Positions 1 to 8,541 of a DNA stretch of 64,000 nucleotides are shown here, one piece after another; positions within the stretch are counted from its first letter, which is position 1; the number at the start of each line of letters is the position of its first letter. Location of the stretch: assembly GCF_900182565.1 (NCBI RefSeq), contig NZ_FXTI01000007.1, positions 62,001 through 126,000 on the forward strand, in the 5' to 3' direction. The notes under the pieces were generated by a model, which did not search any database, was not told the DNA's origin, and saw nothing but the letters and a program-made list of their open reading frames with translations. Origin of the DNA: Melghirimyces algeriensis. Lineage in GTDB: Bacteria > Bacillota > Bacilli > Thermoactinomycetales > DSM-45169. A program made the translations under genes and the position numbers.

Positions 1-687
1 CACCTGAATCAACAGGCCGATCACCAAGCCTACCCAGGCTCCTCTGGAACCGGTGCACCATATGGCTCCGCAAAATACAACAAATGAAAGAAGCGCCCCT
101 GATTTCATCAATCGTGTTTTCAGTACAGACGAAGCATAGATGCTGAGAAGCGACAGACAGATCAACATCGCCGCAGCCAAGTTGGAATTGGATGCTGTTC
201 CAATGCTTCGTACGGATTCAGCCTGTTGCATCGGATAAAAGCCCAACAAATAAAAAAGAGTGGACTTCTCTGTGGGAATCCAATCCACACGCTGAAATAT
301 CGTAACAATCGCAACATACAGCCCAAAAAACCAGAACATCAGGTAAAGGTTCTGAAATTCCCGCCAATCCCAACGAAGAATCTCCTTTACCCAGACAGAA
401 AGCAAATAATACAGACCGAAAAAAAAGATGGGAACAAAACCAACCGGCAACCATCCAAATAACAGATAGGGGTTAAAGAACCAACTGATTAACGACCAAA
501 AAACAAACCCAAGGAATATTCGTTCCGGCCATCCGAATACATGCCACTTCCCCCTGTGGAATAACAGGACTCCCACACCGATTAACAATAAAACAACCAC
601 AGGAAAAATCGGGGAAAGCAAAATCATGATATATAATAATTGCATCCATCGCTTATTGATTTTATCTTTTCGTGAGTCAGTACCCAA
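1..687 (-). CDS. O-antigen ligase-like polytopic membrane protein, C-terminus cut by window edge
   Basis: The frame stays open from the TTG at 687 to base 1, so about 229 residues are seen and the C-terminus lies outside. TTG 687 is preferred because GGGAG stands 8 bases upstream; ATG 645 is an alternative and gives a shorter N-terminus. The protein is very hydrophobic, with several membrane segments separated by short Arg/Lys/Trp loops, and ends in the visible part with GSRGAWVGLVIGL. A Ser-Arg-Gly-Ala-Trp motif at the start of a membrane helix is typical of the Wzy/WaaL (O-antigen ligase/polymerase, PF04932) superfamily, which joins or polymerises lipid-linked glycans at the membrane. In a Gram-positive cell it would act on teichoic/teichuronic or exopolysaccharide material. 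No glycan neighbours are visible in the window, so the substrate is unknown. Confidence 0.6.
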   Translation of the reverse strand, partial: MGTDSRKDKINKRWMQLLYIMILLSPIFPVVVLLLIGVGVLLFHRGKWHVFGWPERIFLGFVFWSLISWFFNPYLLFGWLPVGFVPIFFFGLYYLLSVWVKEILRWDWREFQNLYLMFWFFGLYVAIVTIFQRVDWIPTEKSTLFYLLGFYPMQQAESVRSIGTASNSNLAAAMLICLSLLSIYASSVLKTRLMKSGALLSFVVFCGAIWCTGSRGAWVGLVIGLLIQV

Positions 688-784
688 CTAAAAGACTCCC
701 TTTACCAGAAATTACGATACTATAGCATTATATCCATCCAATAACAAAAGAACAAGATCTATAACATAAGAAGGATCTTAACTT

Positions 785-841
785 ATGCCAATGGACGAAT
801 TAAACCTCTTGGATTGGATACATCTTTTTGCTGATGAATAA
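785..841 (+). CDS. Possible 18-residue micro-ORF in the gap between two minus-strand genes
   Basis: The 688-1066 gap holds little else. A tiny ORF, MPMDELNLLDWIHLFADE, starts at ATG 785 with AGAAGGA about 8-9 bases upstream. It is acidic and amphipathic. Short ORFs of this length arise by chance, and no promoter or conservation can be judged here, so this is only a candidate. Confidence 0.15.
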   Translation: MPMDELNLLDWIHLFADE

Positions 842-1017
842 ATCTCTCACGCCACTTTATCATTTTAAACCAAAGGGGGTCAAAGCTAGGACATCTTATT
901 CGTAATCATAGGAAGGTTGATCAATTATTTACTTCCATCTAACATAACGGCATTCCTTTGATCTTACTGTTATATACATTTTTTGTATAATATACCTGTC
1001 GTTTATTGTTATCCAAA

Positions 1018-1046
1018 CAAAAAAGCAGACGGTGATTCGCCTGCTT
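1018..1046 (-). terminator. Intrinsic terminator of the secreted DUF6230-locus protein
   Basis: On the minus strand an AGCAGGCG / CGTCTGCT stem with a 5-base loop is followed by a run of T. It lies about 20 bases after the stop of the upstream minus-strand gene. Confidence 0.75.
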
Positions 1047-1066
1047 CATTTCTGTCAGTCTCTACT

Positions 1067-2041
1067 CTACTTTTCTGTCAGAAACTGAACCATACCCTGA
1101 ACGGCTTTCTTTGCGTCTGATCCTTTGGCGACAACCTCTGTAACGGTTCCGGGAAATCGCTTCATTAAAACCACTTTCCCCCATTCCTTCGCATTAAATT
1201 CCTTTTCTTCTTGCTTGAGTACGATAGTTGATTGATACCTTTTTGCCGTCTTCACAATTTCCAAAGCCGTAAAATATCGTTTCAGGGTGATTTTTTCTTC
1301 TTTGGAACCATCATTATGGTCCGGTTCCTTTAAACCCTCTTCAGAATCCGAAGGGTCTTCCCCGTCTGGGGGAGGAGCCTTTCCAGGATCATTGACTCCT
1401 TCCTTTTCTTGAGAAGTGTTATCTTTTTTGTCCTTTTCCATTTCTCCAGAAAGCATCTGGTTGATCTTATGCTTCATCTCTTCTTTGTTCTTGGTGGAAA
1501 TGCTGCGAAGATCAATAAAGATCCCATCTTTTGGCCGTTCCAAGGATACGTCTTTTGTGGTGTCCAGTGCAAGAGAAGACATATTGGCATCCCTGGCTTT
1601 CATATGTTCCACTCGAAGATAGACATCATGAAGAACAATGGTAGGCAGCAGGGAATCCACTTGCAAAGGCGCATTCAGTTGATGAATGCCATCCGGCTTC
1701 ATTTTGAATCCAATCGCACTGACATCTAGGGATAAACCATGAATGGTCACCACTTCTGAATCCTTTACATTTACATTCCATCGGCTCTGTCCATTCACAT
1801 AGGAACCACCCATGTTCATACCGGAAACCACAGCTTTTTGAATATTAAGTTTTATCACCAAACCATGATTTCCAGGACCCAATCCCAACCCTAATCCCTT
1901 GGATTCAATTCGATCTGCACGAATTACCAGGGCCTCCGATACTTTATGGGATTGAATCGCAGATGCCGATGGAAAAGAAGCAAAAAGAAGACACAATATC
2001 AAGAATACAACCTGGAAGATCCTTCCCTTGTTCAAAAGCAT
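1067..2041 (-). CDS. Secreted protein of unknown function, third gene of a DUF6230/DUF6114 operon
   Basis: A protein of about 324 residues with a clear signal peptide (Lys/Arg N-terminus, Val-Phe-Leu core, Ser-Ala-Ser-Ala cleavage region near residue 28). The region after it carries EALVIRADRIES, resembling the NIEADRIMI segment of the DUF6230 protein two genes upstream, so the two may share a fold. Residues about 215-255 are a charged, low-complexity stretch rich in Asp, Glu, Lys and Pro, followed by a compact C-terminal domain. ATG 2041 sits almost on top of GAGGG; TTG 2035 is better spaced (about 7 bases) and may be the true start. It follows the DUF6114 gene in the same direction but a small IS-derived element now separates them. 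Function unknown. Confidence 0.7.
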   Translation of the reverse strand: MLLNKGRIFQVVFLILCLLFASFPSASAIQSHKVSEALVIRADRIESKGLGLGLGPGNHGLVIKLNIQKAVVSGMNMGGSYVNGQSRWNVNVKDSEVVTIHGLSLDVSAIGFKMKPDGIHQLNAPLQVDSLLPTIVLHDVYLRVEHMKARDANMSSLALDTTKDVSLERPKDGIFIDLRSISTKNKEEMKHKINQMLSGEMEKDKKDNTSQEKEGVNDPGKAPPPDGEDPSDSEEGLKEPDHNDGSKEEKITLKRYFTALEIVKTAKRYQSTIVLKQEEKEFNAKEWGKVVLMKRFPGTVTEVVAKGSDAKKAVQGMVQFLTEK

Positions 2042-2118
2042 TCCCTCGTTTCATTCATCCTGACCGCCGGTCAGAACCATACCAACTACATCTTCTCTTT
2101 AGTTTTTTATATCTTTAC

Positions 2119-2507
2119 AGAACTGCTGTCTTTCATCCCACGATTCAAACTGTGGGATGAAAGATGGCGTTGCTCTTGCCCCCCTTTTAGAGGGGGAGCA
2201 AGAGCAACCCCGTCGCAGGACAATCGAACGTATGAGCGGTGCTCATCCCACTCGTAGCGGATTGTTCCCTGAAAACGTTATGGTATGGGGTTCCAGCGGC
2301 GAACGCGTCTCTCCCGCTGGGTAAAACCATAAGAGTGAGTGAAAGGAACCAGCGTACTGGTAACAGATACGTTGCCCATGCGGGTACATGCGAACTAGCC
2401 GTAGAACTGCATGGGACGGGCTGATTTGGGAGTTGTCCGAAACAAGAAATGGACTGAGGGCGCTAACTACCCAAAAATCCAATGCCTTTAGGCGTGTGGA
2501 GTCTCAA
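2119..2507 (+). mobile_element. Non-autonomous IS200/IS605-derived element (MITE/PATE-like), copy 1
   Basis: About 389 bases with no transposase. The left side has TTAC (2115-2118), the target of IS608-type elements, then after 18 bases a strong palindrome with CTTTCATCCCAC / GTGGGATGAAAG arms (about 2130-2165). The right end is a hairpin followed by GTGTGGAGTCTCAA, ending in TCAA at 2504-2507, the IS608-type right cleavage motif. A second copy lies at 40463-40709 with matching ends and interior. The interior has another long stem (TTGCTCTTGCCCCC / GGGGGAGCAAGAGCAA, about 2170-2205). Compared with copy 2 it has about 110 extra bases inside a conserved GGGTA / TACCC stem. Its right end provides the stop codon of the DUF6114 gene. 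It sits inside the DUF6230-DUF6114 operon. The structured interior could also be an omega-RNA-like relic. Confidence 0.7.
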
Positions 2508-2941
2508 ACGGCCACTTTCTCTTTCAACTTCTCCCTATCTTTTTCTCCTTTATTGGAATCCTTTTTTTCATCCCAGGCAAAACAGAGACAACCTCCCACC
2601 ATCCCCAACAACATTCCGACCAACATCCCTCCCAAAGCTCCTATCAAGGAAAGAATGGAGATCAACACCCCGAAAATACCCAGTAATCGAACATATTTTG
2701 GAAAAAACCACCCGATAACACCGCAAGCCAGCTGGAGACCACCAAACAGGACTCCCGTAAAGGCAAAGTTTCCCGGAACAAAGGCCAGCCAGTACAAGTG
2801 CAACGGGATATACAGTGTAATGAATCCGGCAAGGGTCAACAAAATCAATCCTGCTTTGGGTCGCTTTGATTTTCTTTTATGTTGCAGTGAGTCGCTTTGG
2901 TTTTCAATGGTTCTGTCACCCAATGCCTGAGCTTCCCCCAT
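2504..2941 (-). CDS. DUF6114-like four-helix membrane protein
   Basis: A 145-residue protein with an N-terminal charged stretch (to about residue 27), four closely packed membrane segments rich in Gly and Leu, and a Lys/Glu-rich cytoplasmic tail. This architecture and its place directly after a DUF6230 gene match the DUF6114/DUF6230 pairs known from Streptomyces and relatives; the assignment is by pattern and context. ATG 2941 has AAGGAGG 6 bases upstream. The last codon and stop (GTT TGA) are partly made of the TCAA terminus of the IS-derived element at 2119-2507; restoring the presumed TTAC target would read GTG TAA, the same residue and a natural stop. Function of the family is unknown. 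Confidence 0.75.
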   Translation of the reverse strand: MGEAQALGDRTIENQSDSLQHKRKSKRPKAGLILLTLAGFITLYIPLHLYWLAFVPGNFAFTGVLFGGLQLACGVIGWFFPKYVRLLGIFGVLISILSLIGALGGMLVGMLLGMVGGCLCFAWDEKKDSNKGEKDREKLKEKVAV

Positions 2942-2960
2942 ACAAATCCTCCTTTCCTCT

Positions 2961-3503
2961 TTATTTCAGATAGTGCAGATCCAATTTCATTCCAGGAAGT
3001 GTAATGCTGTTGTTATACAGATAGTGCGCCCGTATTTTTGGATTCTTCAGAACCAGATGCGGGGACTTCATCTCAAATTTCTTACGGACATCGTGCGAAT
3101 AGTTCTCCTTAATCGTTAATTTTTTAAATGAGTGATCACCGATCAGCCGAGTCATATCCAGCACCATTCCATTGGATTTGACTTCTCCTGATGAGGTTAC
3201 CATCACGCGGACTTTTCCTTGACCTGGCACATTTAAATCCTTATACAGTTTCAGTCCCTTGATTTTTGCGTTCATTTGAGCATTCGCTTGAGGAATTGCT
3301 TTTTTTTCACTTGTTTCCCCCACAGTGGGCAATAAGCGAAAGTCTGTAATCATAATCCGATCGGCCTCGATATTAAACCCTCCAACACCGGCAATGGGAA
3401 CCGCCAACGCCACTCCACCCATATAAAAAGCGGACAGGAAAAACATCAATACAGCCATTGAAATCGTGATACTGGACCAAAACAATTTTCCACGATAATT
3501 CAA
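2961..3503 (-). CDS. DUF6230-like membrane-anchored exported protein
   Basis: About 180 residues: one N-terminal signal/anchor segment (residues about 9-35) and an extracytoplasmic domain starting with a GGFNIEADRI segment. TTG 3503 is chosen because GAGGTGG stands 6 bases upstream; the longer GTG start at 3512 overlaps that site. The gene is first in a unit with the DUF6114 protein (20-base gap) and the 324-residue secreted protein. DUF6230 genes of actinomycetes are normally followed by DUF6114 genes, which supports both calls. No enzyme motif is visible; a role at the cell surface or in lipid handling is only inference. A cre-like site lies about 70 bases upstream. Confidence 0.7.
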   Translation of the reverse strand: MNYRGKLFWSSITISMAVLMFFLSAFYMGGVALAVPIAGVGGFNIEADRIMITDFRLLPTVGETSEKKAIPQANAQMNAKIKGLKLYKDLNVPGQGKVRVMVTSSGEVKSNGMVLDMTRLIGDHSFKKLTIKENYSHDVRKKFEMKSPHLVLKNPKIRAHYLYNNSITLPGMKLDLHYLK

Positions 3504-3570
3504 CCAAACCACCTCATTCCATTATTTTTGTCTTCTTCGAACCAACCAAAGACCTTGGCCTATCACCCAG

Positions 3571-3584
3571 TGATAACGCTTTCA
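3571..3584. promoter_or_regulatory. Candidate CcpA cre site
   Basis: TGATAACGCTTTCA differs by one base from the cre consensus TGAAARCGCTTTCA. It lies in the 420-base divergent gap (3504-3926) between the DUF6230 gene and the LuxR/GAF regulator, closer to the former. The rest of this gap is AT-rich and likely holds both promoters; nothing else was recognised. Confidence 0.45.
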
Positions 3585-3926
3585 ATTCATGGGAAATATT
3601 TTGTAAACTGCCTATATGCAACCCCATGAAATCGAAATTGCCTTTTATTGGTTGTTTCGAATTGTATAATCATTCTGATTTGTCAACAACCCTGAAAATA
3701 AAGGAATGAATTTCCCTATGTATAGGGGGATGAGATAAATGGAAAAAAAGAGTGCATTGGAGCTTTCCGTCTCCCTTTCTCACTGCAAGATCGGTTATCA
3801 GCAGTTCAAAGACAATTGTTTCTCTTTTTGCATAAACTTTTATTCATTATATTCACTATTTATTGTATAATTATTAGATAACGGATACGAACCGCATGGT
3901 TCTTCGATTCCCTCATAGATCCTGAC

Positions 3927-5171
3927 ATGTATCAGGATCAACTGGATGATTTACAAAGAAAGGAATTGTCTGGGATGCGACTTCCTGTTTTCCTATCCGC
4001 TCCCTGCATCTCACGATCCGAATTGCAGCAACTTATGGACGTGATTCATCAAGGGTATCGAGAGGGGTTGGCGAGCTGGAAAGTTAAACTCTCCACCTTA
4101 CAGATCTCGGAAGAGGAAAAACAATCATTTTATGAACTATTTCAACTTCTGATACGTAATATGAATTTAATCCCTTCTGATTACGACCAGTTTCAACGGA
4201 AATTTGTCCAGTTTATCCGACGGCAAAAACCCTTATTGAACAACGCCCATATGGTGCTTTCACTGGGAATGTTCGAGGAAATTCTTATGGGATTGCTTTT
4301 GGAGAGCAAGATTCCCAACATCCAAACCTGCTATCGTTGGCTTCATTCTCTTATCATAACCCTCACCCTTGATTTTTTTCATGAAAAATCTAATGATTGC
4401 AAAAAATATCCATCCACAAACCCACACACCAACAAAACATCCAAAAAGGAATCCTTTGCCTCTCTACAAAAAATCGTCCTTCGACTGGATGAATTATTGT
4501 TAACATCCCGCTCCTTGGAGGAACTTCTGACTGACTCTGTCCGTTTCATTGCCCAGGTTGCTGACTTTCAGCGAGGAGCCCTGTTCTGGTATTCCTCTGT
4601 CACCCGAATTGTGGAAGGAATCTATTCGTACCAGGTAGATCTTACTCAGGTTCGTCGGGTTCGGGCTCAGGAGTCAAACATTCCAGGATTGTTATCAGCT
4701 ATCCATAAAACCCGTCCTGTATATATGAGAGATGCAAAAGTTTTTTTCCCTCTTCAATATGTAAAGCAGTTTCAGTTGACATCCCTCTTGGTCACACCTT
4801 TACACGGACAAAACAAACAACCGATTGGATTCCTTTTATTGGACCAGAACGGAGACCACTTTGAACCCGATGTCGAAATCATTCAGTTGGTGGAAAGCTT
4901 AGTATCAAGGGTATGTATGGCTCTCAGAGTAAAATTATACGAACATTCCCCTGCTGCAAAGGAAAGCCCTTCATTCCAATCTCTTACACACAGGGAACAG
5001 GAAATCTTACAGATGATTTCTTATGGATATTCCACAAAGGATATTGGAGAACTGCTTTATATCAGTGAACATACTGTAGCAGAATATGCTCAGGCAGTCC
5101 TGAAAAAGTTGAATGCTAAAAACCGTCCTGAAGCTGTTGCTAAAGGAATGAGAATCGGAGTGATTCAGTAG
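3927..5171 (+). CDS. LuxR-type regulator with a GAF domain
   Basis: 414 residues. The C-terminal 60 residues are a LuxR/GerE helix-turn-helix: LTHREQEILQMISYGYSTKD with the recognition-helix region ISEHTVAEYAQAVLKKL. The central part (about 190-345) reads as a GAF sensor domain (RSLEELLTDSV through VSRVCMAL). The N-terminal 150 residues are helical and not recognised. No strong ribosome site precedes ATG 3927; ATG 3975 has AAAGGA about 11 bases upstream and could be the start, without loss of a known domain. The gene stands alone, transcribed away from the DUF6230 operon. It is likely a soluble ligand- or redox-sensing transcription factor; its ligand and targets are unknown. Confidence 0.75.
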   Translation: MYQDQLDDLQRKELSGMRLPVFLSAPCISRSELQQLMDVIHQGYREGLASWKVKLSTLQISEEEKQSFYELFQLLIRNMNLIPSDYDQFQRKFVQFIRRQKPLLNNAHMVLSLGMFEEILMGLLLESKIPNIQTCYRWLHSLIITLTLDFFHEKSNDCKKYPSTNPHTNKTSKKESFASLQKIVLRLDELLLTSRSLEELLTDSVRFIAQVADFQRGALFWYSSVTRIVEGIYSYQVDLTQVRRVRAQESNIPGLLSAIHKTRPVYMRDAKVFFPLQYVKQFQLTSLLVTPLHGQNKQPIGFLLLDQNGDHFEPDVEIIQLVESLVSRVCMALRVKLYEHSPAAKESPSFQSLTHREQEILQMISYGYSTKDIGELLYISEHTVAEYAQAVLKKLNAKNRPEAVAKGMRIGVIQ

Positions 5172-5447
5172 CCGAGTGTATTAGATATGCATTCCGACAA
5201 AAGCTGCAAGCTATGCAGTTTCTCGCAAATGTATTCAATGATCTTATTTTGAGGTTATATCTTTGACTAAAACGGGAATATTCATAATAGAAGGCCGAAT
5301 TTCCAGAAACTACTCACCACACTTTTCTTGACGAAGGGAAATACAACCGTTATCATTTCTAGAAACGTTATGCTTATCCTTCACCCCTGACACTGGCTTC
5401 CAGTTCGGTCCAATCAGCCGACATCCATTCCAAAGGCGGTGAAAACC

Positions 5448-5789
5448 ATGACAACCTTGCTTCACTTTAATATGCAGGACGGAGACTGGGTAAAAGGTAA
5501 AACAATAAATGATGAGCTATTTCATGGATATATTGAGTCCATTCATCCCGTTGAGGGAACCGTAAAAGTTCGGATTATTCAATCGGATAATCAGTTGAAC
5601 ATCGGAAAAGTTTCAGACAGTACCGTTGATCGCATCCAACCACTATATACCGAACCTTTGGATCACGAAGGACAGATCCTGAACTGTATCGATCTCGCTC
5701 TTTCTTCGAGGGACAAAAAGTGGTTTATGGAACTAACCCATATCCTGAAGCGAATTCAAACAGAAAAAAACAATAAATCAGCATCTTAA
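5448..5789 (+). CDS. IDEAL-domain protein
   Basis: 113 residues from ATG 5448; the in-frame GTG at 5439 is rejected because the AAAGGCGGTG ribosome site would overlap it. The N-terminal half is beta-rich (GDWVKGKTINDELFHGYIES). The C-terminal part has the IDEAL-domain pattern: LNCIDLALSSRDKKWFMEL, a short helical module found in small Bacillales proteins that mediates protein contacts, for example in ComK regulation and in YpiB-type proteins. No catalytic motif is present. It is a single-gene unit ending in a strong bidirectional terminator. Its partner cannot be told from the sequence. Confidence 0.75.
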   Translation: MTTLLHFNMQDGDWVKGKTINDELFHGYIESIHPVEGTVKVRIIQSDNQLNIGKVSDSTVDRIQPLYTEPLDHEGQILNCIDLALSSRDKKWFMELTHILKRIQTEKNNKSAS

Positions 5790-5790
5790 A

Positions 5791-5830
5791 AGAACAATCG
5801 GCGAAACCTTGGAGGTTCGCCGATTGTTCT
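5791..5830. terminator. Bidirectional terminator between convergent genes
   Basis: AGAACAATCGGCGAA pairs perfectly with TTCGCCGATTGTTCT across a short loop; A-rich and T-rich flanks let it serve both the IDEAL gene and the ABC-F gene. Confidence 0.85.
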
Positions 5831-5846
5831 TTCACTTGCCTATTGC

Positions 5847-7466
5847 TTATGCTTCATACATTTTTCGTACTTTTTCCTGCAAGCCTTCATCTTCCAGATA
5901 CTCATCATATGTGATCATCTTATCCACCAGACCTTTCGGGGTCATCTCAATAATCCGGTTTGCCACAGACTGAACCAATTGATGATCGTGTGAGGTAAAC
6001 AGGATGGTTCCCGGAAACTCTTCTAAACCCTTGTTCAAAGCTGTAATTGCCTCCATATCCAAATGATTGGTCGGGTCATCCATAATCAGAACATTAGCAC
6101 CAGAAAGCATCATCTTGGCCAACATACAGCGTACCTTCTCACCACCCGACAATACATGTGCCTTTTTCATCACTTCTTCTCCGGAAAAAAGCATTCGCCC
6201 AAGAAATCCCCGTATAAATGTTTCGGATTGATCCGCGGAATACTGACGCAACCAATCCACCAAATTGTGTTCCACACCATCAAAATAGGCGTTATAATCC
6301 TTCGGAAAATACGCCTGGGTAGTGGTAATTCCCCACTGGTACTCACCGGCATCCGGTTCCAACTCTCCTGCGAGAGTCTGGAAAAGCGTTGTTTTTGCCA
6401 AATGATCCGGTCCGACAAAGGCTACCTTATCCCCTTTGTTGATGGTAAAGCTAACTTGATTTAGCACATGCTGCCCTTCCACTTTCTTGGTAAGACCCTC
6501 TACCCGCAACAGGTCATTCCCCGCTTCCCGTTCCGGCTCAAACTTAATAAACGGATATCTGCGGGAGGATGGCTTGAGATCCTCCAGGGTAAGTTTCTCC
6601 AGCATCTTCTTCCGGGAAGTTGCCTGACGCGCTTTCGCTTTGTGCGCACTAAAACGGGCAATAAAGGTTTCCAGTTGCTTCCGCTTCTCTTCTATCTTTT
6701 TATTTTTTTCTTTGGCCATCTGCTGAGCCAACTGACTGGATTCATACCAAAAATCATAATTTCCAACATATAGCCGAATCTCACCAAAATCAATATCTGC
6801 CATATGCGTACAGACGGTATTCAAAAAATGTCGATCATGGGAGACCACAATCACGGTATTATCAAAATGAAGAAGGAAATCTTCCAACCACCGAATCGCC
6901 TGAATATCCAAATGGTTGGTCGGCTCATCCAGAAGCAATATATCCGGTTGCCCAAATAATGCCTGAGCCAAGAGAACCTTCACTTTGTCATTTCCATCAA
7001 TATCTTTCATTTTCTTATTGTGAATATCCTCGGTGATCCCAAGTCCAGACAAAAGCTGGGCTGCCTCTGACTCCGCCTCCCAGCCATTCAATTCCGCGAA
7101 TTCGGCTTCCAATTCCGCTGCCCGAACCCCATCTTCGTCCGAGAAGTCCGGTTTGGCATAGAGGCTATCCTTTTCCTTCATAATTTCATATAATCGTTCA
7201 TGACCCATAATCACTGTCTCTAACACTTGGTTTTCCTCATATTGGAAGTGATCCTGTTTCAGAACAGCCAATCGTTGTCCAGGGGTAATGGAAACATCCC
7301 CTTTGTTGGGTTCAACTTCCCCGGACAATATTTTCAAAAAAGTGGATTTCCCTGCACCATTAGCCCCAATCAGACCATAACAGTTCCCTGGTGTAAATTT
7401 GATGTTCACATCTTCAAACAGCTTTCGCCCACCATATTGCAGGCTGACACCTTGCACCGTGATCAT
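5847..7466 (-). CDS. ykpA: ABC-F family ATPase, YkpA/YbiT type
   Basis: 539 residues with two ATP-binding cassettes and no membrane segment, joined by a charged linker (about 240-305) as in ABC-F translation factors. First cassette: Walker A GANGAGKST and Walker B ILLLDEPTNHLD; its signature is the weak GNDKVKVLLAQALF. Second cassette: the Walker A is degenerate (GPDHLAKTT) while the signature LSGGEKVRCMLAKMM and Walker B VLIMDDPTNHLD are good. This asymmetric pattern is what I know of the YkpA/YbiT branch, not a sign of decay. Such proteins bind the ribosomal E site and modulate translation; some confer drug resistance, but the branch here is housekeeping. Start ATG 7466 follows AAAGGACGG. 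Confidence 0.85.
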   Translation of the reverse strand: MITVQGVSLQYGGRKLFEDVNIKFTPGNCYGLIGANGAGKSTFLKILSGEVEPNKGDVSITPGQRLAVLKQDHFQYEENQVLETVIMGHERLYEIMKEKDSLYAKPDFSDEDGVRAAELEAEFAELNGWEAESEAAQLLSGLGITEDIHNKKMKDIDGNDKVKVLLAQALFGQPDILLLDEPTNHLDIQAIRWLEDFLLHFDNTVIVVSHDRHFLNTVCTHMADIDFGEIRLYVGNYDFWYESSQLAQQMAKEKNKKIEEKRKQLETFIARFSAHKAKARQATSRKKMLEKLTLEDLKPSSRRYPFIKFEPEREAGNDLLRVEGLTKKVEGQHVLNQVSFTINKGDKVAFVGPDHLAKTTLFQTLAGELEPDAGEYQWGITTTQAYFPKDYNAYFDGVEHNLVDWLRQYSADQSETFIRGFLGRMLFSGEEVMKKAHVLSGGEKVRCMLAKMMLSGANVLIMDDPTNHLDMEAITALNKGLEEFPGTILFTSHDHQLVQSVANRIIEMTPKGLVDKMITYDEYLEDEGLQEKVRKMYEA

Positions 7467-7585
7467 AAAATCATCCGTCCTTTAATCTGTAAACTCCCAC
7501 CTATTGTAACATGGAGACCAAAGAGAGAATAGAAGGACACCCCTCTTCTATTTACTTTATATATAAAGGGAAGGAGGAAGCCTCT

Positions 7586-8524
7586 TTGTTTCGAACACAT
7601 GGGATATCCTATGTTCAGATGGGATTATCCATGATGATCGTTGGCAGTCTGGTAACTGCCAGCAAAATGACCATGGAGCAAATCCCTCCTTTTTTAGCCA
7701 ATGAATTCCGTTTTTTGATTGCATCCATTATATTTCTTCCGATGCTAGTTCTCAAGGAAGGCGGAGTTTGCTTTACTGAAAACCGTCCCCATCAACCGCT
7801 TTTATTCATCCTGTCTTTTTCCGGAACCTTTCTGTTTAATATACTGTTGATGTACGGTGTATCGTGGACCACTGGTGTAGAAAGCGGTATTCTCACCAGT
7901 GTCACCCCGGCAGCAGTAGGGATTCTCTCATTCCTTTTGCTAAAAGAGCGACTTGGTCTTTTAAAGATCACCGGCATTCTTTTTGTCATCCTTGGAACAG
8001 GAGTCATCCAGATTCCTGGAGCTGAAGCAGGAACTGCCGGACAAGCGCCCCACCCCGGTCTGGGCAATCTGCTCGTTTTGGCTGCTGTATTCAGTGAGGG
8101 ACTTTTTATTACACTGGGAAAAAAGGCGACCGGTCGCGTCTCTCCATTATATGTTTCCACCATGGTAAGCGTTTATGGTGTTCTCTTATTCCTACCGGGA
8201 GCCTTATGGGAACTTCGCACCTTTGATTGGGCAGAGGTTACTTGGGGAGGATGGACTCTCATTCTTTACAACGGTGTGATCGTTACCGTTGTGGGATTTC
8301 TGCTTATGTATGCGGGTATTTCCCGGATTCCCGCCAGTTCAGCCGGAATGTTAACTGCTCTGATGCCTGTCAGCGCTGTTCTGTTTTCCGCCTTCTTCCT
8401 GAAAGAAACGATCACATGGGTCCACGGGATCGGGATTTTCGCAGTCCTAACGGGGATGGGATTTTTGGCACAAGAAAAAAACCTGCATCCATCTCTGAAA
8501 AAACAGAAACGTCAGGTTCAATGA
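7586..8524 (+). CDS. EamA (DMT superfamily) transporter
   Basis: Ten hydrophobic segments in two five-helix EamA repeats, about 312 residues from TTG 7586. That start is chosen because GGAAGGAGG lies 8 bases upstream; the longer frame from 7511 would place this ribosome site inside the gene. The segment SGMLTALMPVSAVLFSAFFL in the second repeat is typical of EamA proteins, which export metabolites such as amino acids. The substrate is unknown. It is convergent with the minus-strand transglutaminase-like gene 17 bases downstream, with no obvious terminator between them. Confidence 0.8.
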   Translation: MFRTHGISYVQMGLSMMIVGSLVTASKMTMEQIPPFLANEFRFLIASIIFLPMLVLKEGGVCFTENRPHQPLLFILSFSGTFLFNILLMYGVSWTTGVESGILTSVTPAAVGILSFLLLKERLGLLKITGILFVILGTGVIQIPGAEAGTAGQAPHPGLGNLLVLAAVFSEGLFITLGKKATGRVSPLYVSTMVSVYGVLLFLPGALWELRTFDWAEVTWGGWTLILYNGVIVTVVGFLLMYAGISRIPASSAGMLTALMPVSAVLFSAFFLKETITWVHGIGIFAVLTGMGFLAQEKNLHPSLKKQKRQVQ

Positions 8525-8541
8525 AGGAAAAGAAATATGAT

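Noticed and set aside
2239..2424. Plus-strand frame within the IS-derived element
   Set aside because: The matching part of copy 2 does not keep the frame length, and no transposase motif appears; the region looks structural.
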